A stretch of DNA of 64,000 nt. Source: Xylanibacter caecicola (GTDB lineage Bacteria; Bacteroidota; Bacteroidia; Bacteroidales; Bacteroidaceae). A program made the translations under genes and the position numbers. Position 1 is the first letter of the stretch. Every line of letters begins with the position of its first letter. The stretch is from positions 1 through 64,000 of the forward strand of contig NZ_JABKKJ010000014.1 of the NCBI RefSeq assembly GCF_013166515.1. The letters are read 5' to 3'. Positions 45,861 to 55,236 of this stretch are shown here, in pieces. The notes under the pieces are model-generated. The model had not been told where the DNA came from, searched no databases, and saw nothing but the letters and a program-made list of their open reading frames with translations.

Positions 45861-46508
45861 TTAATTCTGTTCTTCGGCTTTACTGCCACTTTGCTTTTTC
45901 AGCATTTTTCTGATGATGAAATACAGCAAGGCAAGACCGACAATGACAATAATGCCATACTTTATATATTCTCCATACTCGAGGATGGTGTCGTTGAGAC
46001 GGTCTTCCGGAACAATAGAGTGAAGATACCAGCCCAAGGCGGCAAGTATGCAGTTCCATGCTCCGGCACCAATCGTGGTGTAAAGTAGGAATTTTCCGAA
46101 GTGCATGCGCGACAATCCTGCCGGTATTGAGATAAGGTGACGTATGCCTGGAAGAAGTCTTCCGGTGAGTGTAGCCGCCACTCCGTGGTCGTAAAAGTAT
46201 TTTTCGCTTTTTTCAACTTTCTGTCTGTTGAGGAGACACATGCGCCCCCAGCGACTTTCGGTAAACCTATATATAACGGGACGACCCACATATAGGGCAA
46301 CGACATAGTTTATCGTGGCACCCAGATCTGCACCCAGTGTGGCAAAAACTATTACGAGAAAAATGTTAAGATTGCCTCCTGCCGCGTGATATGCAGCAGG
46401 AGACACTACGAGTTCGGACGGTACAGGGATTACGGTGCTTTCGAGCATCATAAGGAAAAATATAGTACCGTAGTTGAGATTGCCCAGTAAGGTTGATATC
46501 CAATTCAT
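45861..46508 (-). CDS. DedA-family inner membrane protein
   Basis: The 215-residue polytopic protein has the DedA signatures: an early MMLESTVIPVPSEL (Glu and Pro residues) and GRLLPGIRHLISIPAG with the conserved Arg. Members are flippase-like proteins linked to undecaprenyl phosphate recycling and proton-dependent membrane homeostasis. It is 46 bp behind glnS and probably read from the same promoter. Confidence 0.92.
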   Translation of the reverse strand: MNWISTLLGNLNYGTIFFLMMLESTVIPVPSELVVSPAAYHAAGGNLNIFLVIVFATLGADLGATINYVVALYVGRPVIYRFTESRWGRMCLLNRQKVEKSEKYFYDHGVAATLTGRLLPGIRHLISIPAGLSRMHFGKFLLYTTIGAGAWNCILAALGWYLHSIVPEDRLNDTILEYGEYIKYGIIVIVGLALLYFIIRKMLKKQSGSKAEEQN

Positions 46509-46554
46509 TGTATTATGTTTGCTTTATGGCATGCCTCGCTCTCGGCATATCCGT

Positions 46555-48270
46555 TTACTGCTTTATTTTAGCCCATGTATCTTTCAGACCTACAGTCTTG
46601 TTGAACACAGGATGCTCGTTTGTAGAGTCTTTGTCTGCCATAAAGTATCCTATACGCTGGAACTGCAGATAGTCTCCGGGCTGCTTTTGGGCGGCATACT
46701 CTTCTATATAGCAGTTGCTTATTACCTGAAGAGAGTCGGGATTTAGAAGCTCGCGGAAGTCGGCAGCTTCGGCTGAGGGGTTTTCTACATTGAAAAGGCG
46801 GTCGTAAACTCTCACCTCGGCTTTCTTGCAATGGTCGGCAGAAACCCAGTGCAGTGTGCCTTTTACCTTGCGGTTTGCACCCTCCATGCCACTCTTGCTT
46901 ATCGGGTCGTACTCCGCCTGTATCTCCGTAATGTTTCCGTCCGCATCCTTTGTGCAGCCTGTACACTTCACAATGTATGCGTTTTTCAGACGTACTTCCT
47001 TACCCGGAGTCATGCGGAAGAACTTCTTCGGAGCATCTTCCATAAAGTCGTCACGCTCAATCCAAAGGTTCTTTGAGAATGTAATGGTATGTGTACCGTC
47101 TGCCTCGTTTTCTGGATTGTTTACTGAAACCATTTCTTCCGTTTGTCCTTCGGGGTAGTTTGTGATGACAAGTTTCACCGGATTAAGTACAGCCGAAACA
47201 CGTGTTGAGCGCATGTTGAGGTCTTCGCGCACGGCTGCTTCGAGCAATGCAACGTCGTTCAGCGCATCGAACTTTGTATAACCGATGCTGTCAATGAACT
47301 TTCTTATGCTCTGCGGAGAATAGCCTCTGCGGCGCATACCGCATATTGTAGGCATGCGCGGGTCGTCCCAGCCGTTCACCTTGCCTTCGGTTACCAGGGC
47401 GTGCAACTTGCGTTTGCTCATCACGGTGTATGTCATGTTGAGACGGTTGAACTCTATCTGGCGCGGGCGGAAGTCGTTAAGGTTGTCTCCTTCACCGTTC
47501 ATTTCTTTAAGGAAATCTATGAATTTGTCGTACAAAGGGCGGTGGGGGACAAACTCAAGTGTACATATAGAGTGGGTTACACCTTCAAAATAATCGCTCT
47601 GTCCATGTGCAAAGTCATACATGGGATAAGCATGCCACGTCGTTCCGGTGCGGTGGTGCGGCGTATGAATAATGCGATACATTATCGGATCGCGGAAGTG
47701 CATGTTAGGATTTGCCATGTCCAGCTTGGCACGAAGCACCATTGAACCTTCGACAGCCTCTGCTGTATTCATCTTATAGAAAAGCTCAAGGCTTTCTTCT
47801 ATCGGTCTGTCGCGGAATGGAGAGGGCTTTCCGGCTTCGGTGGGAGTGCCTTTCTGTGCAGCTATTTGTTCCGATGTCTGTTCGTCTACGTATGCCATGC
47901 CTTTTTTAATCATCCATACGGCAAAGTCCCAAAGTTTCTGGAAATAGTCTGAGGCATAGTATATGTTTGCCCAATGGAAGCCAAGCCACTCTATGTCGCT
48001 TTGTATGTTTTCCACATACTCATTGTTTTCCTTGCTCGGATTGGTGTCGTCAAAACGCAGATTGCACGTGCCGTTGTACTTTTCGGCTATACCAAAGTCC
48101 ATGCAGATCGCCTTGGCGTGTCCGATATGCAGGTAACCGTTGGGTTCCGGCGGGAAGCGTGTCTGTATTTTTCCTGCGTTTTTACCTTCGCTGATATCCT
48201 TTTCAACAAGCTGTTCTACGAAGCTAAGACTCTTCTTTTCTTCGCTTTTTTCGTATTCGTTCTTTGTCAT
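46555..48270 (-). CDS. glnS: glutaminyl-tRNA synthetase
   Basis: The 571-residue class I enzyme charges tRNA-Gln directly. Motifs: PPEPNGYLHIGHAKAI (HIGH type) and YTVMSKRKL (KMSKS type). The C-terminal anticodon-binding beta-barrels are complete (GTLHWVSADHCKKAEVRVYDRLF). The N-terminal YqeY-like extension of some bacteria is absent. A minus-strand -7 box TATCTTTG lies at 48294-48301. Confidence 0.96.
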   Translation of the reverse strand: MTKNEYEKSEEKKSLSFVEQLVEKDISEGKNAGKIQTRFPPEPNGYLHIGHAKAICMDFGIAEKYNGTCNLRFDDTNPSKENNEYVENIQSDIEWLGFHWANIYYASDYFQKLWDFAVWMIKKGMAYVDEQTSEQIAAQKGTPTEAGKPSPFRDRPIEESLELFYKMNTAEAVEGSMVLRAKLDMANPNMHFRDPIMYRIIHTPHHRTGTTWHAYPMYDFAHGQSDYFEGVTHSICTLEFVPHRPLYDKFIDFLKEMNGEGDNLNDFRPRQIEFNRLNMTYTVMSKRKLHALVTEGKVNGWDDPRMPTICGMRRRGYSPQSIRKFIDSIGYTKFDALNDVALLEAAVREDLNMRSTRVSAVLNPVKLVITNYPEGQTEEMVSVNNPENEADGTHTITFSKNLWIERDDFMEDAPKKFFRMTPGKEVRLKNAYIVKCTGCTKDADGNITEIQAEYDPISKSGMEGANRKVKGTLHWVSADHCKKAEVRVYDRLFNVENPSAEAADFRELLNPDSLQVISNCYIEEYAAQKQPGDYLQFQRIGYFMADKDSTNEHPVFNKTVGLKDTWAKIKQ

Positions 48271-48418
48271 GACAAATAAAATAATAATTTATGCAAAGAT
48301 ACGATAATCCGATTTTATGAGCAAAAAAACAATTAATTTTGTATGTCGTTTGTATGTTTTTGAGTATGAGCCTTATATATAAACGCCCAAAAAGATGTTT
48401 TGTAACATAAAAAAATAT

Positions 48419-48449
48419 TTGTTTTTAATAAAAAATACACATATCTTTG
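48419..48449 (+). promoter_or_regulatory. orphan promoter of candidate small RNA
   Basis: TTG (48419-48421), exactly 20 bp, then TATCTTTG (48442-48449). No gene on this strand follows; the next gene (mltG) is on the other strand. Confidence 0.7.
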
Positions 48450-48454
48450 CAAAC

Positions 48455-48541
48455 GTTATCCTGAATACAATCTTTTTACCTTAAAAAAGCTAATACCTAT
48501 TGAGATAAATGTCCACCTCTGTGAAGAGACGGGCATTTTTT
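48455..48541 (+). ncRNA. candidate small RNA, about 90 nt
   Basis: The unit starts just after a model promoter and ends in a two-part stem: ATGTCC (48509-48514) with GGGCAT (48530-48535), one T-G pair, and an inner CTCT-GTGA-AGAG helix closed by a GNRA-type tetraloop. TTTTTTG follows. The body is AU-rich (CTTTTTACCTTAAAAAAGC). No protein could be encoded. It does not match SRP RNA, tmRNA, RNase P or 6S features that I can recognise. Confidence 0.55.
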
Positions 48542-48619
48542 GTTATATGTACCTGTGATGTAGTCATAATATTCATTCTGTGCTGTTGTTGTTGACCTGT
48601 TGCCAGTCTTAGAGCCGGA

Positions 48620-49648
48620 TTATTTTATGCCCCGTCTGTTAAGCGCCTCCGTGTATTTACCGGCGTTTTGCAGATGTTCCGCATATGTTACGGCAAAGTT
48701 GTGCGTACCGCTGAAATCTTCTTTTGCACACATATACAGGTAGTCGTGATGTACATAGTCAAGTACCGCATCTATTCCTTCAACCGACGGTATGCGTATC
48801 GGTCCCGGAGGCAGTCCTGTGTTTTTGTAAGTGTTATACGGACTGTCGGTATGCAACATGTTGTTGTATATACGTTTAAGCCCGAATTGTTTAAGGGCGA
48901 ACTTTATCGTGGGGTCTGCCTGTAACGGCATGTCTTTTTTCAGCCTGTTGTAATACATTCCTGCTATCATGGGCTTTTCACCATTGTTGCTTGTCTCTTC
49001 ATCGACGATGCTTGCGAGCGTGATAACCTGATTTTTGCTTAGTCCCATGGCTGCAGCCTTGCCTGTTCGTTCGCTGTTCCAGAATTTGTCACTTTCTTTT
49101 TTCATGCGCTCCATGATGTTTTCTGTCGACGCGTTCCAATAAATATCGTATGTATTCGGTATGAACATACATACTATCGTTTCAGGAGTGTATCCGTATT
49201 TTCGGCATGTGGCAGTGTCGGTCATTGCCTTTAGAAGCGTTATGCTGTCTGTCATCATCTTTTTTGCAATGGAACCTGCAAGCCGTTCTACTGTGCGTAC
49301 GGAAGGAACGGTAAGCCTTATCGGTGTCTGCAAACCGTTCTTCAATTTTCTGAATACGCTTAAAGAACCGTTACTGCCCTTGATTTCATAACATCCGCTG
49401 CGTATGTTGTTGCTGTATGAAGACATTTCGGACAGTATCCTGAACCCTGTCATGGCATGACTGTTTGATACGGAGGACAGTTTTGTATATACCGAATCAA
49501 CTGTGTCATCATTGTCTATATATATATAATGTGTATCTGAATCTACAGACATTGATGAAAAGAAGTAATAATATATTATACATAATACTGCCAGCAGGCA
49601 TCCGAATATCGGCATTATGTATTTATTGTGGATTTTGGGACGTTTCAT
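48620..49648 (-). CDS. mltG: endolytic transglycosylase MltG
   Basis: The 342-residue inner membrane protein cuts nascent peptidoglycan strands and ends their polymerisation. A membrane segment (about 11-30) precedes the YceG domain. Visible are VITLASIVDEETS (the IVExET catalytic region, with Glu), YYNRLKKDMPLQADPTI, and PYNTYKNTGLPPGPI. It closes the operon rplY-pth-S4-purN-mltG, 24 bp after purN. Confidence 0.94.
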   Translation of the reverse strand: MKRPKIHNKYIMPIFGCLLAVLCIIYYYFFSSMSVDSDTHYIYIDNDDTVDSVYTKLSSVSNSHAMTGFRILSEMSSYSNNIRSGCYEIKGSNGSLSVFRKLKNGLQTPIRLTVPSVRTVERLAGSIAKKMMTDSITLLKAMTDTATCRKYGYTPETIVCMFIPNTYDIYWNASTENIMERMKKESDKFWNSERTGKAAAMGLSKNQVITLASIVDEETSNNGEKPMIAGMYYNRLKKDMPLQADPTIKFALKQFGLKRIYNNMLHTDSPYNTYKNTGLPPGPIRIPSVEGIDAVLDYVHHDYLYMCAKEDFSGTHNFAVTYAEHLQNAGKYTEALNRRGIK

Positions 49649-49672
49649 ATAGATATTCTTTATTGGTATGGG

Positions 49673-50248
49673 TTAATATTGAGTGTTCTTTATTATGTTT
49701 TCTATAACGGTGGGGTAGTGCGTCTTTTCCAGTTTATGTATCATTTCAGCAATATCCTCCGCACTTTCACTACCGGTAAGAGGTGTCTTGAACTGTGCTA
49801 TTATCTCTCCTCCGTCGCACTCTTCGTTTACATAGTGTACGGTTATGCCGGTTTCTTTTTCATCCGCTTCCTTTACGGCTCGGTGTACATTCATGCCATA
49901 CATCCCTTTACCGCCGAACTTCGGTAACAATGATGGGTGTATGTTTATTATATGGCGGTTGTATTTTTTTATGAGAAAATCGGGAATGATAAGAAGAAAT
50001 CCGGCAAGTATGATGAAATCCGTATCGTATTTTTCGAGCAAGGGGATTATCTTGTCGTGGGTTGAGAAAAATTCCTTTGACACCACTTCCGTACTGATAC
50101 CGTGCTTTTGGGCACGCGTCAGTGCGTATGCGTCTTGTCTGTTGCTCAATATCAGTGACACCCTTGCATCCTCGGAATGTGCAAAGTGCCTGATAATGTT
50201 TTCGCAATTACTCCCATTGCCCGAAACAAAGACTGCTATATTTTTCAT
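49673..50248 (-). CDS. purN: phosphoribosylglycinamide formyltransferase
   Basis: The 191-residue enzyme transfers formyl from 10-formyl-THF to GAR in purine synthesis. MKNIAVFVSGNGSNCENI is the phosphate-binding start; INIHPSLLPKFGGKGMYG holds the catalytic Asn and His; and CDGGEII holds the Asp. It starts 32 bp after the S4-domain gene. Confidence 0.95.
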   Translation of the reverse strand: MKNIAVFVSGNGSNCENIIRHFAHSEDARVSLILSNRQDAYALTRAQKHGISTEVVSKEFFSTHDKIIPLLEKYDTDFIILAGFLLIIPDFLIKKYNRHIINIHPSLLPKFGGKGMYGMNVHRAVKEADEKETGITVHYVNEECDGGEIIAQFKTPLTGSESAEDIAEMIHKLEKTHYPTVIENIIKNTQY

Positions 50249-50280
50249 AAATGGTATGTTGATATATGGATATGCACTTG

Positions 50281-50700
50281 TTATTCGTCCCAGCCTTCGT
50301 CCCAGTCATCATCAATTCCGAATAGTGTCGGATCTATAAACGAGTCAAGACTTCTTCGTTCTTTCTTGGTAGGACGTCCCGTACCGCGTGCCCTGTCTAC
50401 AAATCCGCTTATTCTGCTCATCTCCAGCAGTTCGTATTGTTTTGCATCTGTTACGTTCTCGTATATTTGCGGTATCAGTTTGGCTCCGACACGCTGCTCT
50501 ATACACTGCAATACCTTGAAAGAATAAGTTATCGGTGGCTTTTTTACGTTTATAATCTCATTAGTCTTGATTATGCGTGCAGGCTTGACGTTGCTGCCGT
50601 TTATTGTAACGCGACCGTTTTTGCATGCATTTGCAGCCACAGAGCGTGTCTTGAATATGCGTGCAGCCCACAGCCATTTGTCTATTCTTGCCTCGTTCAT
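50281..50700 (-). CDS. S4-domain RNA-binding protein (Hsp15/HslR-like)
   Basis: The 139-residue protein starts with an S4 domain ([40 protein letters not shown], about 5-45), the opening typical of Hsp15, which binds free 50S subunits carrying nascent chains. The C-terminal part is charged and ends [10 protein letters not shown]. Its ATG overlaps the stop of pth by 4 bp (ATGA), so translation is coupled with another factor that rescues peptidyl-tRNA. Confidence 0.9.
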   Translation of the reverse strand: MNEARIDKWLWAARIFKTRSVAANACKNGRVTINGSNVKPARIIKTNEIINVKKPPITYSFKVLQCIEQRVGAKLIPQIYENVTDAKQYELLEMSRISGFVDRARGTGRPTKKERRSLDSFIDPTLFGIDDDWDEGWDE

Positions 50701-51290
50701 TGTGCTTTTGTTTTGTCCGTCGGTTTCTTGTTTCCGTTATAAAGGTTCATTGTAATGTTGATACCGGACAGTACGAAACTTTTTATAATGTCGCATGCTG
50801 TTTCTATGCGAGGAGAAAGCACCTGCATGTCCTCTTCGCTGTATTTGCCCAACACCCATTCAACCTGCATTCCGCGCGGAAAATCATTGCCTATACCAAC
50901 CTTGAGTCGTGCATACTGCTGACCTATCAGCTGTTGTATGTGACCGAGACCGTTGTGTCCGCCGTTGCTGCCGTTGCCTTTAAGCCTGAGTGTGCCTAAC
51001 GGAAGCGACAGGTCGTCTACGATAACAAGCAGGTTCTCCTGGCGGATATTCTCTTTGTTCATCCAATATCTTACGGCGTTTCCGCTTAGATTCATGAATG
51101 TAGTGGGCTTTAGAAGTATTATTTTCCTTCCTTTAATGCTTGTTGTTCCGACAAATCCGTATCGGCAATCTTCAAAAACAATATTGGACGCCTTTGCAAA
51201 AGCGTCCAATACCATAAAGCCTGTATTGTGGCGGGTATCCGCATATTCGTTGCCGGGATTGCCCAAACCTACAATTAAATATTTCTCCAT
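50697..51290 (-). CDS. pth: peptidyl-tRNA hydrolase
   Basis: The 197-residue enzyme cleaves peptidyl-tRNA released from stalled ribosomes. [26 protein letters not shown] holds the catalytic His (RHN), FMNLSG and DDLSLPLG hold the Asn and Asp, and GGHNGLGHI completes the site. An ATG two codons upstream (51296) is an alternative start. It follows L25 by about 40 bp. Confidence 0.95.
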   Translation of the reverse strand: MEKYLIVGLGNPGNEYADTRHNTGFMVLDAFAKASNIVFEDCRYGFVGTTSIKGRKIILLKPTTFMNLSGNAVRYWMNKENIRQENLLVIVDDLSLPLGTLRLKGNGSNGGHNGLGHIQQLIGQQYARLKVGIGNDFPRGMQVEWVLGKYSEEDMQVLSPRIETACDIIKSFVLSGINITMNLYNGNKKPTDKTKAQ

Positions 51291-51333
51291 GTTCATGTAT
51301 TATAGGCATGTTCATGCCTGTAATAAAATCAGA

Positions 51334-51924
51334 TTATTGCTCGGCAGCAGCCTGCTGGCTCTTACGTGTTGCCTTGATTGAGCAGACAACGACTTCCTTG
51401 CTTGTAACCATCTCCAGACCGTCAAAGCTAAGCTCGCCAACCTTGATGCTCTTGCCGATATTCAGGTTTGTAACATCGATGTCAAGATGTTCCGGTATAT
51501 CCTGATATTTAGCCTTAACGTTGATTTTGCGTACAGAGAGGTTCATACGTCCACCGTCGCGGATACCCTGTGCCAGACCGTTGAGTTTTACAGGAATACC
51601 GATTGTAATAGGCTTCTCTTCGTTGATCTCATAGAAATCGACATGAAGCAGCGCGTCTGTTACCGGGTGGAACTGCAGTTCTTTCATGATAGCAGTATGC
51701 TCTTCGCCGTCGATGACGAGCTTTATTACATAAACATGCGGTGTGTATACGATCTTGCGCAGTTCTTTTGCAGAAGACGTGAATGCCATTGCAACCGGCA
51801 GACCGTTCTCTCCTTTAGCCTCACCATAGAGGTTGCAGGGTACAAGACCTTCTTTTCTCAACAGCTTTGCAGCTTTCTTACCGAGGCCATTTCTTTTCTG
51901 ACCTTCAACTTTAATTTCCTTCAT
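51334..51924 (-). CDS. rplY: 50S ribosomal protein L25 / general stress protein Ctc
   Basis: The 196-residue protein has the L25 5S-rRNA-binding domain (about 1-95; VEGQKRNGLGKKAAKLLRKEGLVPCNLYG) and the C-terminal TL5/Ctc beta domain (about 96-180; PITIGIPVKLNGLAQGIRDGGRMNLSVRKI). It ends in an Ala/Gln-rich tail. It heads the operon with pth, a linkage common in bacteria. Confidence 0.96.
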   Translation of the reverse strand: MKEIKVEGQKRNGLGKKAAKLLRKEGLVPCNLYGEAKGENGLPVAMAFTSSAKELRKIVYTPHVYVIKLVIDGEEHTAIMKELQFHPVTDALLHVDFYEINEEKPITIGIPVKLNGLAQGIRDGGRMNLSVRKINVKAKYQDIPEHLDIDVTNLNIGKSIKVGELSFDGLEMVTSKEVVVCSIKATRKSQQAAAEQ

Positions 51925-52018
51925 AATTGTGTTACTCTAAAATTAAGTGTTACTAAAATTAGTTGCTTAATCCACCATCACACGAAATATCATTCATGAT
52001 TTGCCTGAAAAAGCGGTG

Positions 52019-52049
52019 CAAAAGTACTGTTTTTTATTAATAAACACAA
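52019..52049 (-). promoter_or_regulatory. promoter of the rplY-pth-S4-purN-mltG operon
   Basis: On the minus strand TTG (plus CAA 52047-52049), a 20-bp spacer and TACTTTTG (plus CAAAAGTA 52019-52026), about 95 bp before the L25 start. Confidence 0.7.
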
Positions 52050-52150
52050 ATAAAATAATAAGTTTTTAGCATAGAAGCCTTATATTACAAAATAAAACGC
52101 CGATATTGACGCATTGATAATGCCGCTTCATATCATTGGAATGGAGTGTC

Positions 52151-52666
52151 TTATGCAATAAACAGATGCAGCTCTTCCCTCATTATTTCCCTTTCAAAAT
52201 TAGGTGTAAAGACATCTTTGCCTATATTCTCCCTTATTTCATCCAACGTCCAGAAGCGTCCGCCGTCAAGTTCCTCTGCATCAGGTGTTATCTCTTTGTC
52301 ATATACTGTCTTATAAACATATACCAATTCACGCTCGCGACTGCTTTCAAAGACATAGCTTCCAAGCCGCACGTGGGAGAAACGGGAGATTCCAAGTTCT
52401 TCCTTTGCCTCGCGCAATAATGCCGTGTCCACACTCTCGCCCAATGCTATATGTCCTCCAACCGCCGTATCCCACTTGCCCGGCTGTATGTCTTTCCATT
52501 CCGGACGCTTCTGCAGATATAGTGCGCCGTCTCTGTTGAATACGTGCAGATGCACCACGGGGTGAAGTCTCTTAGAACCGCCATGTGCCGTTTCGCGCGT
52601 CATGCCGCCTATGATATTGCCGTTTTCGTCCACTTCCGGGAACATCTCCTCATTGTTATCTTTCAT
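52151..52666 (-). CDS. NUDIX hydrolase
   Basis: The 171-residue protein holds a complete Nudix box, GGHIALGESVDTALLREAKEELGI (G-x5-E-x7-REUxEExGU). The surrounding sequence (HLHVFNRDGALYLQKRPEWKDIQPGKWDTAVGGH) resembles the IPP isomerase/YfcD-like branch. Its gene follows ispE by 30 bp; the isoprenoid context is suggestive, but house-cleaning pyrophosphatase activity is equally possible. Confidence 0.92.
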   Translation of the reverse strand: MKDNNEEMFPEVDENGNIIGGMTRETAHGGSKRLHPVVHLHVFNRDGALYLQKRPEWKDIQPGKWDTAVGGHIALGESVDTALLREAKEELGISRFSHVRLGSYVFESSRERELVYVYKTVYDKEITPDAEELDGGRFWTLDEIRENIGKDVFTPNFEREIMREELHLFIA

Positions 52667-52696
52667 TCTTCGATATCCTTTAATATAACACCTTAT

Positions 52697-53521
52697 TTAT
52701 AATATAGCAACGAAACAGTCCTTGAACATATCCCTGATATCCATCGGCACGTCTTTGAATATTCCGAACAGCGCGCTTCCGCTTCCGCTCATTGCCGCAT
52801 ATATGGCACCGGTATCGTAAAGCCGTTGCTTGATGGCTGCTATTTCCGGGTGCAAGGCAAAGATGCTCTTCTCGAAATCATTGACAAGTTCGTCACGCCA
52901 TGTGTCTATCGGCTGTCGCACTATATCGCGGCAGCATTTGAAGGGCTTTGCGGGCGTTATGAGAGAGAAAGCCTCGCGAGTGCTTACGGGTATGTCGGGC
53001 TTTACTATCACAATCCTATATCCCGACAAGTCTATGTCCACCGGTTGCAGCACGTCGCCTATGCCCTCGGCATACGATGGTACGGGATTGATGAAGAATG
53101 CACAGTCGGCGCCGAGACTTGCAGCATATCCAATCATCCTTTCCAACGGAATGTCAAGACCGAACATGTCGTTGAGCAGGCGTATCGTATATGCACAGTC
53201 GGACGAGCCGCCTCCCATTCCTGCCTGCATGGGTATTTTCTTGCAAAGATTTATGTGCACATCGGGCAGACTGTAGTCTTTTGCCAGCATGTTGTATGCC
53301 TTCACCACCAGATTGTCGTCCGCATTGCCGGTCACAGGCATGCCTTCAACTGTAAGAGCGCACGCCTTTCCCTCCGGCATACGCCCGTCTGCGACTGTTA
53401 TCTCAATCCTGTCCGATATGTTTACAGGGTAAAACACGGTCTCGAGATTATGATATCCGTCCGCTCTGCGGCTTACAACGTTAAGTCCGAGATTGATTTT
53501 GGCGCATGGAAATGTTATCAT
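52697..53521 (-). CDS. ispE: 4-diphosphocytidyl-2-C-methyl-D-erythritol kinase
   Basis: The 274-residue GHMP kinase acts in the MEP isoprenoid pathway. ITFPCAKINLGLNV is the standard start, PMQAGMGGGSSDCA is the ATP-binding GHMP motif, and the C-terminal MSGSGSALFGIF completes the fold. A minus-strand -7 box (CAAAAATA at 53539-53546) precedes it, divergent from dnaB. Confidence 0.95.
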   Translation of the reverse strand: MITFPCAKINLGLNVVSRRADGYHNLETVFYPVNISDRIEITVADGRMPEGKACALTVEGMPVTGNADDNLVVKAYNMLAKDYSLPDVHINLCKKIPMQAGMGGGSSDCAYTIRLLNDMFGLDIPLERMIGYAASLGADCAFFINPVPSYAEGIGDVLQPVDIDLSGYRIVIVKPDIPVSTREAFSLITPAKPFKCCRDIVRQPIDTWRDELVNDFEKSIFALHPEIAAIKQRLYDTGAIYAAMSGSGSALFGIFKDVPMDIRDMFKDCFVAIL

Positions 53522-53590
53522 CTGTATCTTTTTTCGTACAAAAATACGAAAAACTTGACAAGTAATTAACGGACGGTATGAAGTTTTTTG

Positions 53591-53598
53591 TATTTTTG
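53591..53598 (+). promoter_or_regulatory. dnaB -7 box
   Basis: TATTTTTG at 53591-53598, 24 bp before the dnaB ATG. The -33 element is not clear. Confidence 0.45.
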
Positions 53599-53621
53599 CA
53601 TCTCACATAAATACCAAAGAC

Positions 53622-55103
53622 ATGCCGGAAAGAAAAGCCAAAACAACCATAGACACATCATACGGACACATACAGCCGCAGGCTACGGACATAGAGCGCG
53701 TGGTTCTCGGTGCGCTGATGATAGACAAAGACGCATTCTCCATTGTCAGCGAGATACTGAAGCCCGAGACGTTTTACGAGCCGCGTAACCAGAAGATATA
53801 CAGAGCCATACAGACGCTCAGCATGAACGAGAATCCCGTCGATATAATGACGGTGATCGAGGAATTGAAGCACGAGGGCACGCTCGAAGATGTGGGAGGT
53901 CCCACATACATCGTCGATCTCAGCTCGCATGTGGCGTCGTCAGCCAACATAGAGTATCACGCCCGCATACTGGCGCATAAGTTCATGGCGCGCCAGCTGA
54001 TATCTTTCGCCGGAGTAATAGAGACGAAGGCGTTCGACGAGACGACGGATGTGGACGAACTGATGCAGGAAGCGGAGTCGTCGCTGTTCGAACTGTCGCA
54101 GAAGAACATGCGTCAGGACTATACGCAGGTGGAACCGGTTGTAGACCAGGCTATAAAGATATTGCAGAAAGCCGCCGCAAACAAGGGAGAGCTTACAGGT
54201 ATTCCCACCGGATATAACAAGCTCGACGACATGACGGCGGGCTGGCAGGCGAGCGACCTTGTTATCATTGCCGGACGCCCTGCCATGGGAAAAACGTCGT
54301 TCGCGCTGTCTCTCGCCAAGAACATCGCCGTGGACTATCAACGCCCCATAGCTTTCTTCTCGCTCGAAATGAACAACGTCCAGCTGGTAAACCGACTTAT
54401 ATCGAACGTATGTGAGATTGAAGGAAAGAAGATTCTTAACGGACAGCTGGACGATGAGGAGTGGAAAAGGCTTGATATTAATATCGGAAAGCTGCAGTCG
54501 GCGCCCATCTACGTGGACGATACTCCCGGCATGTCCATCTTCGAGCTGCGTACAAAGGCTCGAAGACTGGTGCGCGAGAAGAAGGTTGAGATAATAATGA
54601 TAGACTATCTGCAGCTTATGAACGCCAACGGCGCGCGCTTCGGCAGCCGTCAGGAGGAGGTCTCTACTATCAGCCGCTCGTTGAAAGGGCTTGCAAAGGA
54701 GCTTGACATACCTATACTTGCGCTGTCGCAGCTGAACCGTACCGTAGAGGGGCGCGAGGGATTGGAAGGCAAGCGCCCGCAGCTCAGCGACCTCCGCGAG
54801 TCGGGAGCCATAGAGCAGGATGCGGACATGGTGCTGTTTGTACACCGTCCGGAATACTATCGGATATTTGAAGACGAAAAGGGAAACGACCTGCACGGCA
54901 AGGCTCAGATTATCATTGCGAAGCACCGTAAGGGCGGAACGGGCGACGTGCTTCTCGATTTCCGCGGCGAGTTCACGCGTTTCCAGAACCCCGACTCATC
55001 GTTCAGACACTCCGGACCGGACGGAGAGATTATCGGTTCGAAACTCAACGGCGGCGATATGATGCCTCCGCCACCGCCTCCACCGGCGGACATGCCGTTC
55101 TAA
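53622..55103 (+). CDS. dnaB: replicative DNA helicase DnaB
   Basis: The 493-residue hexameric helicase unwinds DNA at the fork. The N-terminal domain (about 15-120; QATDIERVVLGALMIDKDA) is followed by the RecA-like domain with Walker A GRPAMGKTS (about 221-229), the Walker B region IIMIDYLQLM and the LSQLNRTVEGR and LRESGAIEQDADMV motifs. It ends in a proline run (MMPPPPPPPADMPF). No intein is present. Confidence 0.97.
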   Translation: MPERKAKTTIDTSYGHIQPQATDIERVVLGALMIDKDAFSIVSEILKPETFYEPRNQKIYRAIQTLSMNENPVDIMTVIEELKHEGTLEDVGGPTYIVDLSSHVASSANIEYHARILAHKFMARQLISFAGVIETKAFDETTDVDELMQEAESSLFELSQKNMRQDYTQVEPVVDQAIKILQKAAANKGELTGIPTGYNKLDDMTAGWQASDLVIIAGRPAMGKTSFALSLAKNIAVDYQRPIAFFSLEMNNVQLVNRLISNVCEIEGKKILNGQLDDEEWKRLDINIGKLQSAPIYVDDTPGMSIFELRTKARRLVREKKVEIIMIDYLQLMNANGARFGSRQEEVSTISRSLKGLAKELDIPILALSQLNRTVEGREGLEGKRPQLSDLRESGAIEQDADMVLFVHRPEYYRIFEDEKGNDLHGKAQIIIAKHRKGGTGDVLLDFRGEFTRFQNPDSSFRHSGPDGEIIGSKLNGGDMMPPPPPPPADMPF

Positions 55104-55167
55104 ACAACGTGAGCAAGGCGCATCTGCCGCCCTGCCCACACTAATAACGTAATCCATAAATACGGCA

Positions 55168-55224
55168 AAGAGCCGTGTCGGACCTCCAGTTTTGGTCCGG
55201 CACGGCTCTTCAGCCTTTTTCCTT
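55168..55224. terminator. bidirectional terminator between dnaB and the HU-like gene
   Basis: A 17-bp stem (55168-55184 with 55194-55210; one T-G pair) with a 9-nt loop, placed between convergent genes. Confidence 0.8.
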
Positions 55225-55236
55225 ATACCTTATTCG

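Larger units (their letters stand above)
48271..48619. other. 349-bp intergenic region, glnS to mltG
   Basis: It holds the glnS promoter (minus, 48294-48301), a plus-strand promoter at 48419-48449 and the candidate small RNA that follows. No protein-coding signal was seen. Confidence 0.65.

Noticed and set aside
48455..48541. Small RNA considered as SRP RNA because of the GTGA tetraloop
   Set aside because: The conserved asymmetric loop and GGAA tetraloop of SRP helix 8 are absent.
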